33,213 nucleotides of DNA from Planctomycetota bacterium. Its GTDB lineage: Bacteria > Planctomycetota > Phycisphaerae > FEN-1346. This document shows, piece by piece, positions 7,993 to 18,394 of the stretch (the first letter of the stretch is position 1; every line of letters starts with the position of its first letter). The notes below the pieces were generated by a model. That model did not search any database and was not told where the DNA came from. It saw only the letters and a program-made list of their open reading frames with translations. The translations under genes were made by a program, and so were the position numbers. The stretch is from assembly GCA_030602705.1 (NCBI GenBank), contig JAUVZF010000041.1:1-33213 (forward strand), in the 5' to 3' direction.

Positions 7993-8005
7993 CGAAAGGA
8001 CGGCG

Positions 8006-8533
8006 ATGGACCGACTCTGGGCGCCATGGCGGATGGCATACATCAACGGCATGAACGACGACGGCGAGCATGACGGATGTTTCCTCTGCACGGCCCGCGA
8101 CGCCGACGACGACCGCGAGGCGCTCGTGTTTATGCGCCGGCCGAAAGCCTTCGCCGTCCTGAACCGGTTCCCTTACAACAACGGGCACACCCTGATCGTG
8201 CCGAACGCACACAAGGGCAACCTGGCGGACCTCTCGGACGACGAGTCCCTTGCGCTCATGACGCTGACGCGAGACGTCCTGGGCGTGTTCAAGCAGATCC
8301 TGCGTCCCGACGGTTTCAACGTCGGGATCAACTTCGGCCGCACGGCCGGCGCGGGACTGCCCGAACACCTTCACTTGCACGTCGTACCCCGCTGGAACGG
8401 CGACACGAACTTCATGCCGGTCCTGGGCGAGACGAAGGTCATTCCGCAATCGCTCCAGGACATCTACGACCGCATCGTGGCAGCCATCACGGAGGGAAGC
8501 GAGGACGGTCCTCAGGACAGTGCGTCATGCTGA
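8006..8533 (+). CDS. HIT-family nucleotide hydrolase/phosphorylase
   Basis: This 175-aa protein belongs to the histidine-triad superfamily, whose members split nucleotide phosphoanhydrides or phosphoramidates such as Ap4A. The triad is HLHLHVVPRW (His121, 123, 125), with His123 the expected nucleophile. The opening LWAPWRMAYI and CFLC (residues 25-28) are typical of the Ap4A phosphorylase-like branch, in which Cys residues may bind zinc. GHTLIVP (60-66) is the usual core strand. GAAAGGA lies 5 bases before the ATG. Its last 7 bases overlap the dGTPase gene, so the two are coupled, consistent with nucleotide-pool maintenance. The in vivo substrate is not predictable. Confidence 0.88.
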   Translation: MDRLWAPWRMAYINGMNDDGEHDGCFLCTARDADDDREALVFMRRPKAFAVLNRFPYNNGHTLIVPNAHKGNLADLSDDESLALMTLTRDVLGVFKQILRPDGFNVGINFGRTAGAGLPEHLHLHVVPRWNGDTNFMPVLGETKVIPQSLQDIYDRIVAAITEGSEDGPQDSASC

Positions 8534-9675
8534 CCCGCCGCGACGTCGAGGCTCGCGAACTCAGAGAACTGAGCCCCTACGCCGCCAAAGCGAGAGAGAG
8601 TCGCGGACGGGTGCATCCTGAGCCGGAGCACGAGTACCGGACGCCCTACCAGCGAGATCGCGACCGCGTGGTCCATTCGACGGCGTTCCGGCGGCTGGAA
8701 TACAAGACGCAGGTCTTCCTGACGCACGAGGGCGACTTCTTCCGTACCAGGTTGACGCACACGATGGAGGTCGCCCAGATTGCGCGGACGCTGGCCCGGG
8801 CGCTCAACCTGAACGAGGACCTGACGGAGGCGGTGGCCCTGGCCCACGACCTCGGCCACACGCCGTTCGGGCACTCGGGCGAGGAAGCGCTCAGGGAACT
8901 CATGGCCGACCATGGTGGCTTTGAGCACAACCGCCACGGGGTGCGCATTATCGACTACCTGGAGCACCCGTACCCGCAGTTCCGTGGCCTGAACCTGACC
9001 TATGAGGTCCGCGAGGGCATTGCGAAGCACGCCACGCAGTATGATCACCCGGCGGTCGAGGGATTCGACGACACCCCGCCGCCGCTTGAGGGCCAGGTCG
9101 TCGAGATCGCCGACTCCATCGCCTACAACAGCCACGACCTCGACGACGCCCTGGCCATGGGCATCATCTCTGCGGGCGACCTGGAAGACCTGGTGATCTT
9201 CCAGCAGGCGGCCGCCGACTTCGAGAAGTCCCTGGCCGACCTGTCAACCGACCAGCGTATCCGGCGGATCGCCAAGTTGCTGATTGATGTTATGGTCAGC
9301 GACCTCATCGGCGCCACCGAACGCGAGATCGCCGGGGCGGGCGTGGAGAGCGTGGGCGACGTGCGGGCAGCAGGACGCCGACTCGTCCACCTGTCGGAGG
9401 ACCTCGAGGCAAAGGCCAGGGAACTTGAAGCGTTCCTGATGGACCGCGTGTACCGCCACTACCGCGTCGTCCGGATGACGACCAAGGCCAAACGGTTCGT
9501 CGTCAGGATCTTTGAGGCCCTTCGGGCCAACCCCGACCAGTTGCGGCCGGACTATCGCCGCCGCGCCGACACCGACGGGCTGGAACGGGTCATTGCCGAC
9601 TACATCGCGGGGATGACCGACCGCTTTGCCCAGAACGAGTACCGGCGGCTGTATGAGCCGTTCGAGCAGATGTGA
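8527..9675 (+). CDS. dgt: Deoxyguanosinetriphosphate triphosphohydrolase-like protein (dGTPase, HD domain)
   Basis: This 382-aa HD-superfamily enzyme converts dNTPs (classically dGTP) to deoxynucleoside and triphosphate. The N-terminal RTPYQRDRDRVVHSTAFRRLEYKTQVF block is diagnostic of the family. Metal ligands are His78 (RLTHTME), His107-Asp108 (ALAHDLGHTPFGH) and a distal Asp in EIADSIAYNSHDLDD. It is the shorter dGTPase-like type rather than the roughly 500-aa E. coli Dgt type. The ATG at 8527 overlaps the end of the HIT gene by 7 bases. An 11-bp hairpin at 9724-9753 lies just after the stop. Confidence 0.92.
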   Translation: MLTRRDVEARELRELSPYAAKARESRGRVHPEPEHEYRTPYQRDRDRVVHSTAFRRLEYKTQVFLTHEGDFFRTRLTHTMEVAQIARTLARALNLNEDLTEAVALAHDLGHTPFGHSGEEALRELMADHGGFEHNRHGVRIIDYLEHPYPQFRGLNLTYEVREGIAKHATQYDHPAVEGFDDTPPPLEGQVVEIADSIAYNSHDLDDALAMGIISAGDLEDLVIFQQAAADFEKSLADLSTDQRIRRIAKLLIDVMVSDLIGATEREIAGAGVESVGDVRAAGRRLVHLSEDLEAKARELEAFLMDRVYRHYRVVRMTTKAKRFVVRIFEALRANPDQLRPDYRRRADTDGLERVIADYIAGMTDRFAQNEYRRLYEPFEQM

Positions 9676-9723
9676 CCGTGTGTGGACGAACCGTTTTGTC
9701 GCGCTCTGAAGGCGGATACGCCA

Positions 9724-9753
9724 AGGGCCGGCGCGGTTACAGGCGTCGGCCCT
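9724..9753. terminator. Hairpin between convergent genes, possible bidirectional terminator
   Basis: AGGGCCGGCGC (9724-9734) pairs with 9743-9753 over 11 bp with one G-T pair. It sits in the 108-base gap between the convergent dGTPase and membrane-protein genes. There is no strong T run on either side. Confidence 0.45.
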
Positions 9754-9783
9754 GGAGTTTCGGGCTGATTTACGTGCGGCGAG

Positions 9784-11118
9784 TTATTCGTCGTCCTCTT
9801 CTTCGGACTCTTCGGCCGGCGGTTCTTCGGGCGGTGACTTTTCTTCGGTCCCGGCCCCTTCGCCCTCCTCGCCCGTCTCGTCCTCCTGCGAGCCTTCTAC
9901 CGGGTGCTCGACCGGCAGTTCCTCCTCTTCCGACTCCTCCATGTACACCTCCTCGATGTCGGTGGCGTCAACGCTCTTGCGCAGGAGGAAGTAGATAATC
10001 GTCTGCGAGCAGAAGAAGAAACTGGCAAGGAACGCCACCATCACACCCAGGACAACCCAGACCCAGATGGCGAACAGGTATGCGGCGGCGCCCTCGGCGT
10101 ACTCGGGCGCTTCCAGAGCCGCCATCTCCGGCCAGGGAGCGGCCAACTCCGGCAAACTCCAGAGACGCAACAGTTTATCCTCGGCGCCGCCGATGCCCCA
10201 ACTGAACGTTGAGACAGCCTCGTGCGTAGTCCGCAACGTCAGGAACGTCAGGAACTTCACCAGGATGAACGTCGCGCAGCCGTAAACGACGCTGAAGACC
10301 GCGTAGAACAGATACTTCCACGGCCGGCTCGATATGTAGGAGATGCTGCGGCTGATGGCGTCGAACGAGTCGGACCCTTCGGCCGCAATCGTCGGCCACT
10401 GGAGCCCCACGCTGAACGCCCCGCCGATGAAGATGAGCCCCAGCACCAGCCCCATGATAAGAGGCAGGAACAAGAGAATGCCCACCGCGAACTCGCCGAT
10501 GTACGGAATCATGAGCAGCAGGCCGGTCGGCAGGCCAACGAGGATTGCCAGCAATACCAGGACGCCGAACGGAATGAGCGGGCTCGTGACGGTGCTCGGC
10601 CACTTGCGGAGGCTGAAGCAGAGCGCCTTCTCCAAAGGGACGCTTTCCTCGCGGGCGACCCGCACAGCCGCCATCCGCGTCACGGCCCCGCCGACGACCG
10701 CCCAGATCGCCAGCGACAAGATCGTGTTGACGAAGGCGAACCAGGGGAACGGTTTCATCTGCCAATAGGCGACGGCCAGCCCCACGACCTCGCGTCCGGC
10801 GGCAGCGGGCGTCATGAGGAAGGTGAAGAAGTCGTCCCACGTTTTCCCGCCGACGTAGGGAAGCGCCCACTCGCCCCACAACGTGGTGGTGGCGATGCCG
10901 CGCATGTTCTCACAGAAACGCACCCCGTTGACGGTCGTCTCACCAACGCCGGGGATATCGTCGATGAGAACCGCCAGCCAGAAACTCAGCGCCAAGCCCA
11001 GGAAACACAGCAGAAGGTTGGCCGGATGAATCGCCATCCGGAATGACCGGAGGATCTCGAGAAACGCACAGCACCGGCGCCAGTCGATCGTTTGGATTTC
11101 GCCGCCTTCCTCAGACAT
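9784..11118 (-). CDS. Polytopic membrane protein with long acidic C-terminal tail, unknown function
   Basis: I do not recognise a named family. The 444-aa protein has about six or seven hydrophobic segments: near 33-52 (LLLCFLGLALSFWLAVLID), about 130-150, about 175-200, about 205-235 (ILLFLPLIMGLVLGLIFIGG), about 270-290 and about 350-380 (YLFAIWVWVVLGVMVAFLASFFF). The last 60 residues are almost only Glu, Asp, Pro, Gly and Ser. AAAAGGAG sits 6 bases before the ATG. It is the last gene of the minus-strand chaperone cluster, 107 bases after yacG, so it may have its own promoter. A role in membrane organisation or transport cannot be distinguished. Confidence 0.8.
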   Translation of the reverse strand: MSEEGGEIQTIDWRRCCAFLEILRSFRMAIHPANLLLCFLGLALSFWLAVLIDDIPGVGETTVNGVRFCENMRGIATTTLWGEWALPYVGGKTWDDFFTFLMTPAAAGREVVGLAVAYWQMKPFPWFAFVNTILSLAIWAVVGGAVTRMAAVRVAREESVPLEKALCFSLRKWPSTVTSPLIPFGVLVLLAILVGLPTGLLLMIPYIGEFAVGILLFLPLIMGLVLGLIFIGGAFSVGLQWPTIAAEGSDSFDAISRSISYISSRPWKYLFYAVFSVVYGCATFILVKFLTFLTLRTTHEAVSTFSWGIGGAEDKLLRLWSLPELAAPWPEMAALEAPEYAEGAAAYLFAIWVWVVLGVMVAFLASFFFCSQTIIYFLLRKSVDATDIEEVYMEESEEEELPVEHPVEGSQEDETGEEGEGAGTEEKSPPEEPPAEESEEEDDE

Positions 11119-11225
11119 GAGCTTCTCCTTTTAGGAACACGCCAGACTTCGACGCCGCCACGTAAACGGCCGTGGGACCAAGTCCCGTTGCCGCGCCACC
11201 ATGTTCGGCCCGGCCCAAAGACGTG

Positions 11226-11447
11226 TCAAGAACTATTATGCTCGCGGTCCTGTTCCGGCAGGACCTTCTCGGTCGTGGCCGCATCGTCGGCCACCTCGTC
11301 GATGGGCCGGCTGATGACGTAGCGATCCTCAAACCAGCAGCCGAGTTCCGCCATCTTGCAACGCTCGCAGCAGAACGGCCACCAGCGTTTGTGCTCCGGG
11401 TCGTCCGGATCCAACAGACGGTCGCAGTACCGACACTGTTCCTGCAC
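11226..11447 (-). CDS. yacG: YacG-like zinc-binding protein (DNA gyrase inhibitor family)
   Basis: The 73-aa product has the YacG zinc site C5-x2-C8 (CRYC) and C26-x3-C30 (FCCERCKM), followed by AELGCWFEDRYVISRPI, matching the family LG-W-x-Y-I-P-type ending. E. coli YacG binds GyrB and inhibits gyrase; whether this one does is inferred. I prefer a GTG at 11447, about 11 bases after AAGGAG; a GTG at 11459 overlaps the preceding stop but would leave no spacing. The residues of the open frame upstream of 11459 overlap fmdB and are unlikely to be translated. With either start it follows fmdB directly. Confidence 0.8.
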   Translation of the reverse strand: MQEQCRYCDRLLDPDDPEHKRWWPFCCERCKMAELGCWFEDRYVISRPIDEVADDAATTEKVLPEQDREHNSS

Positions 11448-11455
11448 CGGCGGCC

Positions 11456-11773
11456 TCACTCCTTGTCGACGTGTGGGCAGGTTCCCGCCGCCTTCTTGCA
11501 GCCGGTGCACGCGCCGGAGGAGGTCTCGGCACCCTTCTCCGAGGCGTCCGCCTTCGGCTTATCCTTCTTCGCACCATCCTTGTAAGACTGGCTGCGGTAG
11601 TCGGTGGCGTAGAACCCGGAGCCCTTGAAGATCAGCGCTGCACCCGTCCCCAGCAGCCGGCGGACTTTCATCTTGCCGCACTCAGGGCACTTGCGCACAG
11701 GCCTGGCCTTGATGGACTGGAACTTCTCAAACGTGTGACCACAGGCTTCACACTGGTATTCGTACGTCGGCAT
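11456..11773 (-). CDS. FmdB-family zinc-ribbon protein, 105 aa
   Basis: The N-terminus MPTYEYQCEACGHTFEKFQ and CPECGK give the two zinc pairs (Cys8/11 and about Cys34/37) of the FmdB ribbon. RRLLGTGAALIFKGSGFYATDYR is the typical second block. A Lys-rich linker leads to a tail with CTGC and CPH. Function is not established for the family. GAGGG precedes the ATG. It lies 33 bases after grpE and abuts yacG, placing two small zinc proteins at the end of the chaperone group. It is longer than the copy at 7768 and keeps the FYATDY block that the other lacks. Confidence 0.88.
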   Translation of the reverse strand: MPTYEYQCEACGHTFEKFQSIKARPVRKCPECGKMKVRRLLGTGAALIFKGSGFYATDYRSQSYKDGAKKDKPKADASEKGAETSSGACTGCKKAAGTCPHVDKE

Positions 11774-11806
11774 GGTCTTGCCCTCATCCGCCCGCCTTGC
11801 GGGACT

Positions 11807-12457
11807 TCAGTGGTCGGTATCCTCGCGCGGCTCGCCGCCGGCCGCAGCGGCCCCGTCGGTTGGCACATCTTCATCCGTCTCGGCCTCCGGCTTTCCGCTG
11901 GAGACAGCCACGCGGCTGGCACGGAGCGTCCGGTCGCCGAGCCGGTACCCCTTCTGCATCTCCTCGATAACGTGGCCGCTGGGGTGCTCGTCGCTGGGCA
12001 GATGGGCCACGGCCTCATGATGCTCAGGGTCGAAGGCCCGCTGGTCGGCCTCGATCGGCGTGATGCCGTGCTTCTTCAAGGCCGCCAGCAACTGGCCGTG
12101 GAGCAGGCGGACCCCCTCGAGGAAGGCGTCGAGGTCCGGGGTGGCTTCGGCGGCAGCGATGGCGCGCTCGAGGTTGTCGATGACCGGCAGCAGATCGAGC
12201 ACCAGGTCGCCGACCGCTTCCTGGCGTCCGTCCTGGACGCGCCGCTCGGCCCGCTTCTGGTAGTTGGAGAACTCGGCCGCCAGGCGCTGAAGGCTGTCGA
12301 GGAGTTCCCGGCACTGGCGCTCTTTGGTCTCGCGGGCATCCTCGCCTTCGGCAGGCGGGGCTTCCTGCCGACCCTCCTCGGGCGTGGCCGCCTCCGGCTC
12401 ATCGCGCTGCTTGTTCTTCTTGGCACGAGGTGCTTTGCTCTTCTTGGTTCGCGTCAT
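11807..12457 (-). CDS. grpE: GrpE, nucleotide exchange factor for DnaK
   Basis: The 216-aa protein has a Lys-rich then acidic disordered N-terminus (residues 1-50), a long helix ([19 protein letters not shown]) and the C-terminal beta domain with the GrpE signature: FDPEHHEAV, then [26 protein letters not shown]. GrpE dimers release ADP from DnaK. An acidic tail follows. The ATG overlaps the dnaJ stop (ATGA), so dnaJ and grpE are coupled. The order dnaJ then grpE, without dnaK or hrcA next to them, differs from the common hrcA-grpE-dnaK-dnaJ layout. Confidence 0.93.
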   Translation of the reverse strand: MTRTKKSKAPRAKKNKQRDEPEAATPEEGRQEAPPAEGEDARETKERQCRELLDSLQRLAAEFSNYQKRAERRVQDGRQEAVGDLVLDLLPVIDNLERAIAAAEATPDLDAFLEGVRLLHGQLLAALKKHGITPIEADQRAFDPEHHEAVAHLPSDEHPSGHVIEEMQKGYRLGDRTLRASRVAVSSGKPEAETDEDVPTDGAAAAGGEPREDTDH

Positions 12458-13608
12458 GACGGGGGCTCGTCCTTCTGGCTGTGTTGAGTGAAGTAACCGG
12501 CCAGTTTTTCGAGGAAACTCTCGCGTTGCGGCAGAACGCCTTTCTTCTCGGTCCCGGCGAATTCGCGAAGCAGGTCCTGCTGACGGCGAGTGAGTTTCTT
12601 CGGAATCTCGACCACCACCTGCACGAGGATGTCGCCGCGACCGTAGCCCTGGACGTCCGGCAGGCCCTTGCCTTCGAGCCGGTAGAGGTCGCCGCTCTGG
12701 GTCCCGCGTGTGATCTCCATCTCCTCTTTGCCTTCGAGGGTGGGCACATCCACCTTCGCCCCGAGCGCAGCCTGCGTGAAACTGATGGGCAGCATGCACA
12801 GCAGGTCGCGGCCGTGGCGGTCGAAGAAGGCGTGCGGCTGCACGCGGACCACCGCAAACAGGTCGCCGCGCGGCGCGCCGGGCTCGCCCGCGTTGCCCTG
12901 CCCGGCGTAGCGGATGCGCTGGCCGTCCTCCATGCCGGGCGGTATCTGAACGTCGATGGTTCGCTTGCGCGTGACGAATCGCCGGCCGCCGCACGTAGCG
13001 CACGGGTCGGTGATGACCGTGCCGGCCCCGCCGCAGTGGGGACAATCCCGGACGAGCCGAAAGAACCCGCCGCCGTGCTGGACGCGTCCTTGCCCGCCGC
13101 AGGTGCGGCAGGTTTCCCGCTTGCCGGAGACCGACCCGCTACCGCCGCACGCCTCGCACCGTTCGCGGCGCGAAAGTCGGACCGTCTTGGTCACGCCCGA
13201 GAGGACGTCCTCAAGGCTGACGTCGATGAAGCACCGCAGGCTCTGCCCGGGTTGCGGGCCCTGGCGTCTTCCCCGCCGTCCGCCGAACCCGCCGAACAGG
13301 TCGCCGAATCCGAAGACGTCCTCGAACATCGAGAAGATGTCGCGCACGTCCACATGCGAGAAGTCGTGGACGCCCGCACCGCGCAGCCCCGCCTTGCCGA
13401 ACCGATCGTATCGTTGACGCTTGCCGGGGTCCGACAGGACCTCGTAGGCTTCGGCGCACTTCTTGAAGCGGGCCTCGGCCTCCTGGTCGCCGGGGTTGCG
13501 GTCCGGGTGACACTTGATGGCGCACTGCCGATAGGCCTTCTTGATCTCATCGGCCGACGCATTGCGCCCGACGCCGAGAATAGCGTAATAGTTGTCGTCG
13601 TCCGGCAT
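12454..13608 (-). CDS. dnaJ: DnaJ (Hsp40) co-chaperone, full type I
   Basis: The 384-aa protein has a J domain with HPD at residues 34-36, a Gly/Phe-rich linker ([12 protein letters not shown]), four zinc repeats ([36 protein letters not shown]) and two C-terminal substrate-binding domains. It delivers clients to DnaK and stimulates its ATPase. The ATG at 13608 was chosen because DNYYAILGV follows at once; the longer open frame upstream runs through palindromic intergenic DNA. The ribosome-binding site is weak. It overlaps grpE and follows the acidic-tailed groEL after 244 bases. Confidence 0.93.
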   Translation of the reverse strand: MPDDDNYYAILGVGRNASADEIKKAYRQCAIKCHPDRNPGDQEAEARFKKCAEAYEVLSDPGKRQRYDRFGKAGLRGAGVHDFSHVDVRDIFSMFEDVFGFGDLFGGFGGRRGRRQGPQPGQSLRCFIDVSLEDVLSGVTKTVRLSRRERCEACGGSGSVSGKRETCRTCGGQGRVQHGGGFFRLVRDCPHCGGAGTVITDPCATCGGRRFVTRKRTIDVQIPPGMEDGQRIRYAGQGNAGEPGAPRGDLFAVVRVQPHAFFDRHGRDLLCMLPISFTQAALGAKVDVPTLEGKEEMEITRGTQSGDLYRLEGKGLPDVQGYGRGDILVQVVVEIPKKLTRRQQDLLREFAGTEKKGVLPQRESFLEKLAGYFTQHSQKDEPPS

Positions 13609-13629
13609 GGGCAGGCCTTCGGCCCTCCG

Positions 13630-13702
13630 CGCGGCGGCCTTCCCAGGCCGCCGCGGAACCCGCCGAGTACAGCATTCGTGGTGGCCTGGGAAGGCCACCA
13701 CG
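13630..13702. repeat. Pair of related hairpins in opposite orientation (REPIN-like)
   Basis: Hairpin one is an 11-bp stem (13630-13640 with 13645-13655) with loop TCCC. Hairpin two is an 11-bp stem (13677-13687 with 13692-13702) with loop GGGA, the reverse complement of the first loop. The stems read CGCGGCGGCCT and CGTGGTGGCCT; every difference is compensated on the opposite arm, so pairing is kept. This is the layout of paired REP elements. Confidence 0.6.
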
Positions 13703-13790
13703 CGGGAGTTCGGTTCTCCGGCGCGCCTTGCAAGCGAGGCGGTCAACCAGGACGCCGCCACGAGCCCGTCAGCCTACGCCCGCACCTGAA

Positions 13791-13832
13791 CACACGGGGC
13801 GGTGGTGTGCACCTGCGCCCCCGTGTGTCTCG
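13791..13832. terminator. Stem-loop downstream of the acidic-tailed groEL
   Basis: CACACGGGGCG and its near-complement CGCCCCCGTGTG can form a stem of about 10 bp with one bulge just beyond the groEL stop at 13853. It lacks a T tract, so it may be a weak terminator or an mRNA-stabilising hairpin before dnaJ. Confidence 0.35.
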
Positions 13833-13852
13833 TAGCCAATGTTCGGCTCCGT

Positions 13853-15469
13853 CTACGCGACGGCCTCGTCGTCGATCTCTTCGTCCTCATCTTCCGGCGC
13901 GTCGGTTACCATGACGTCGGTCGTCAGCATGAGCGAGGCGATGGAGGCCGCGTTCTGCAGCGCCGTCCGGGTGACCTTTGCCGGGTCGATGATGCCCATC
14001 TTCACCATGTCGCCGTACTCGCCGGTCTGGGCGTTGAAGCCGTGCGTCTTGGGTCTCCCTCGGACGTCTTCGACGACGACGGACCCGTCTTGTCCGGCGT
14101 TGGCGGCTATCTGGCGCATCGGCTCTTCAAGGGCCCGTTTGACGGTTTCGACGCCGAGTTTCTCGTCGCCGCGCGCCCTCTTCTTAACGGCTTCCACCGC
14201 GCGAATGGCCCTCAGGCACACCACGCCGCCGCCCGGCACGACGCCTTCCTGGACGGCGGCGCGGGTGGCGTGCATGGCATCCTCGACGCGTGCCTTTCTC
14301 TCCTTGACCTCGGTCTCGGTGGCGCCGCCGGCCTTGATGATCGCGACGCCGCCCGTCAACTTGGCCAGGCGTTCTTCGAGTTTTTCCTTATCGTAATCGC
14401 TGGTGGTCGCCTCGATCTGCGTGCGGATCTGTGCGATGCGTTCCTTAACGGCGCTCTTCTTGGCGCCCCCGTCGATGATGGTGGTCGTGTCCTTGTCCAC
14501 GACGACGCGCTTGGCGGTGCCGAGTTGCGTGAGTTCCAGGTTTTCGAGTTTCGTTCCCAGGTCTTCGCTTACGAAGGTTCCGCCCGTCAGGACGGCGATG
14601 TCCTGGAGGATCGCCTTGCGTCGGTCGCCGAATCCGGGGGCCTTGACGGCACATACCCCGAGGACGCCGCGCAGGCGGTTCACAACCAGGGCCGCCAGCG
14701 ACTCGCCCTCAACGTCCTCGGCGATGATCAGGAGCGGCCGGGCGCTGGAGGCGATCTTCTCGAGCAGCGGCACGAGGTCCCGCAGGTTCGAGATCTTCTT
14801 TTCGTGAATCAGCAGATAAGGATCCTCCAACTCGCATTCCATCGTCTGGGGGTTCGTAAGGAAGTACGGGCTGAGGAACCCTTTGTCGAACTGCATGCCC
14901 TCGGTGATCTCGTACTTCGTCTCGAGGCTCTTTCCCTCCTCGGCCGTGATGACGCCCTCCAGCCCAACCTGCTCGAGAGCGTCGGCAATCATGTTGCCGA
15001 TGGTGGCATCGCCGTTCGCGCTGATCGTGGCCACCTGGGCCCATTCATCGCGGCCCTTGAGTTTGCGGCTCTGGTCCCAGATGCTATCGACGGCGGCGTC
15101 GACGGCCATGTCGATGCCGCGCTTCAGGGCCATCGGGTTCGCCCCGGCCGTCACGTGCCGCAGGCCCTGCTCGAAGATCGACTCGGCCAGGACGATGGCC
15201 GTCGTGGTACCGTCGCCGACGTCGTCGGCCGTCTTCGAGGCGACCTGGTTGGCCATCTTGGCGCCCATGTTCTCGAACTTTTCGGGCAGTTCGATCTCTT
15301 TCGAGACGGTGATGCCGTCCTTCGTGACCTTCGGGCCGCCGTAGGACTTCTGGAGGATGACGTTGCGGCCGGTGGGGCCGAGCGTGATCCTGACGACGTC
15401 GGCGAGTTTCTTGAGGCCTGCCGCCATCTTGCGTTTTGCGTCGTCGGCGTACATCAGTTGCTTAGGCAT
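13853..15469 (-). CDS. groEL: GroEL chaperonin paralogue with acidic C-terminus
   Basis: The 538-aa protein spans all three GroEL domains. Nucleotide-site motifs are intact: [29 protein letters not shown] near residue 87, VVPGGGV and the VEDAMHATR Asp. The apical domain ([22 protein letters not shown]) is normal. The tail is different: it ends [15 protein letters not shown] instead of the Gly-Gly-Met repeat, so the floor of its cavity would be strongly acidic. AGGAGA lies 6 bases before the ATG. It follows groES and the 77-aa ORF. A specialised client set is inferred from the tail, not shown. Confidence 0.93.
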   Translation of the reverse strand: MPKQLMYADDAKRKMAAGLKKLADVVRITLGPTGRNVILQKSYGGPKVTKDGITVSKEIELPEKFENMGAKMANQVASKTADDVGDGTTTAIVLAESIFEQGLRHVTAGANPMALKRGIDMAVDAAVDSIWDQSRKLKGRDEWAQVATISANGDATIGNMIADALEQVGLEGVITAEEGKSLETKYEITEGMQFDKGFLSPYFLTNPQTMECELEDPYLLIHEKKISNLRDLVPLLEKIASSARPLLIIAEDVEGESLAALVVNRLRGVLGVCAVKAPGFGDRRKAILQDIAVLTGGTFVSEDLGTKLENLELTQLGTAKRVVVDKDTTTIIDGGAKKSAVKERIAQIRTQIEATTSDYDKEKLEERLAKLTGGVAIIKAGGATETEVKERKARVEDAMHATRAAVQEGVVPGGGVVCLRAIRAVEAVKKRARGDEKLGVETVKRALEEPMRQIAANAGQDGSVVVEDVRGRPKTHGFNAQTGEYGDMVKMGIIDPAKVTRTALQNAASIASLMLTTDVMVTDAPEDEDEEIDDEAVA

Positions 15470-15508
15470 TTACTGTCTCCTAACCGCGCAAACAGGGGTC
15501 GCACTAAA

Positions 15509-15742
15509 TCATTTTACGTCCGGCCCCCCAGGGGCTGCCCGTGCAGGAACTCTTAGCATACGCATGCCGTCAACCTGCACTGGTTCAGCAGCCTGCTCGT
15601 CATAGGGGCCAAGACTAGCCACCCAGCCGTAGTGTTTCTCCTCCTCCGCGCACTGTCGTCGCTTGTATCCCCATATCTGACCTGCGCGTGGAGTGTCTGG
15701 TGGAAACACTAAATAGTACTCAATGTTCTTCTCGTCTCCCAT
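15509..15742 (-). CDS. Uncharacterised 77-aa protein between groES and groEL
   Basis: I do not recognise this protein. It has an excellent ribosome-binding site (AAAGGAG, 7 bases before the ATG) and lies 69 bases after groES and 39 bases before groEL. The sequence is soluble and aromatic-rich in its first half (NIEYYLVFPPDTPRAGQIW, KHYGWVASLGPYDEQ) with no signal peptide or membrane segment. Its codons are less GC-rich than the flanking chaperonin genes, which may mean recent acquisition. A link to chaperonin function is only positional. Confidence 0.5.
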   Translation of the reverse strand: MGDEKNIEYYLVFPPDTPRAGQIWGYKRRQCAEEEKHYGWVASLGPYDEQAAEPVQVDGMRMLRVPARAAPGGPDVK

Positions 15743-15811
15743 AGACTGGCTCCTTTCTTGTCCCGCCCAAACAAGCGCGCCCTTCCGCGCCCGGCTGGAC
15801 TCAGGCGCGCT

Positions 15812-16099
15812 CTACTCGACGATCGCCAGGATATCGCTCTCGCGAAGGATGACCAGGTCCACCTCGTCGACTTCGATCTCGGTGCCGCCGTACTTGGCGT
15901 AGACGACCGTCTCGCCCTTCTTGACGGCGGGTTTGGCCCGCTCGCCGGTGTCGAGGACCTTGCCCGGTCCGACGGCGACGACCTTGCCCTGCTGCGGCTT
16001 TTCCTGAGCGGTGTCGGGCAGCACGATGCCGCCTCGCGTGGTCTGCTCGGCCTCAAGCGGTTTGACGACAATCCGGTCTTCGAGGGGTTCGATTTTCAT
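15812..16099 (-). CDS. groES: GroES co-chaperonin
   Basis: This 95-aa protein caps the GroEL ring during folding. It begins MKIEPLEDRIVVKPLEAEQTT, followed by the mobile loop RGGIVLPDTAQEKPQQGKV that contacts GroEL, then GETVVYAKYGGTEIE and LVILRESDILAIVE. Length is standard. The ATG at 16099 is chosen over an upstream one at 16138 because it matches the family start and has GGAGA upstream. It is the only groES in the window and lies between two groEL genes, so it may serve both. Confidence 0.95.
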   Translation of the reverse strand: MKIEPLEDRIVVKPLEAEQTTRGGIVLPDTAQEKPQQGKVVAVGPGKVLDTGERAKPAVKKGETVVYAKYGGTEIEVDEVDLVILRESDILAIVE

Positions 16100-16162
16100 A
16101 GGTTGGTCTCCGTCAACACGATTCCAATTGAGGTTCACACTGCCCCGCCTCCGCTCCCTTGC

Positions 16163-16290
16163 GGTCGCGGCTCGGAACTGGCCGTTGCCCTTACGGTCGC
16201 GGCTCGGAACTGGCCGTTGCCCTTACAGTCGCGGCTCGGAACTGGCCGTTGCCCTTACGGTCGCGGCTCGGAACTGTCCGTTGCCGTTTG
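16163..16290. repeat. Four tandem copies of a 32-bp repeat
   Basis: Units start at 16163, 16195, 16227 and 16259, each exactly 32 bp and opening with GGTCGCGGCTCGGAACTGG or a close variant. The third differs at one base near its start and the fourth diverges at its end. The array lies between the GGM-tailed groEL and groES. Thirty-two is not a multiple of three, and there are no spacers, so it is neither coding nor CRISPR. A perfect hairpin (GCGAAG/CTTCGC near 16317-16333) and copies of the motif CCGCAATCC follow. Confidence 0.8.
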
Positions 16291-16362
16291 CCGTTCAATC
16301 CGCAATGCTACTCTGCGAAGCAGCGCTTCGCTGCGAAGCACGAGTCCGCAATCCGCAATGGT

Positions 16363-18027
<1,665 letters not shown>

Positions 18028-18215
18028 GCTCTCGGGTCTCCTTTCCTACGGGTTCGGTCGGTTGAATTCGTAAGAATGAGCCCACCCCCGACCCCGCCGG
18101 GCGGGTCTGGACCCTTCTCGCTCTCTCAGATGGTAAAGGAGGAGCAAAGCCGGTGCCAAATGGCCCGCTACCGCGCCCCGGCGGGCCGTGACAGCCCCTC
18201 CTGAGCGAAAGGGTA

Positions 18216-18244
18216 CTTTTACCACAACCGCACCACGACTTCAA
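18216..18244 (-). promoter_or_regulatory. Candidate promoter for the chaperone cluster
   Basis: On the minus strand TTGAAG (18239-18244), a 17-bp spacer and TAAAAG (18216-18221) would start transcription about 180 bases before groEL. CCTTGAAG also resembles a heat-shock sigma -35, but no matching heat-shock -10 is seen. Confidence 0.35.
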
Positions 18245-18394
18245 GGGCCTTTCCACGCGGTCGTAGCGGCCGTTTAGGCAGGGAAATCACGGGCCGGGGG
18301 TGCCATTGTGGCAGACGGTCGGCGAGGCAGATGGGCGAGTGCCACCCGGCGACTTGCCCTCGGCGGTCAACTGGCCACTCCGCCCGCCGCAACC

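Noticed and set aside
13802..15556. 584-aa open frame on + antisense to the second groEL
   Set aside because: The same effect: a GC-driven antisense frame with no recognisable domain opposite a clear chaperonin gene.
16163..16290. CRISPR array
   Set aside because: The 32-bp units are directly contiguous with no spacers, and no cas gene is present.
18028..18260. CIRCE operator upstream of groEL
   Set aside because: I searched for TTAGCACTC with inverted GAGTGCTAA and found no match.
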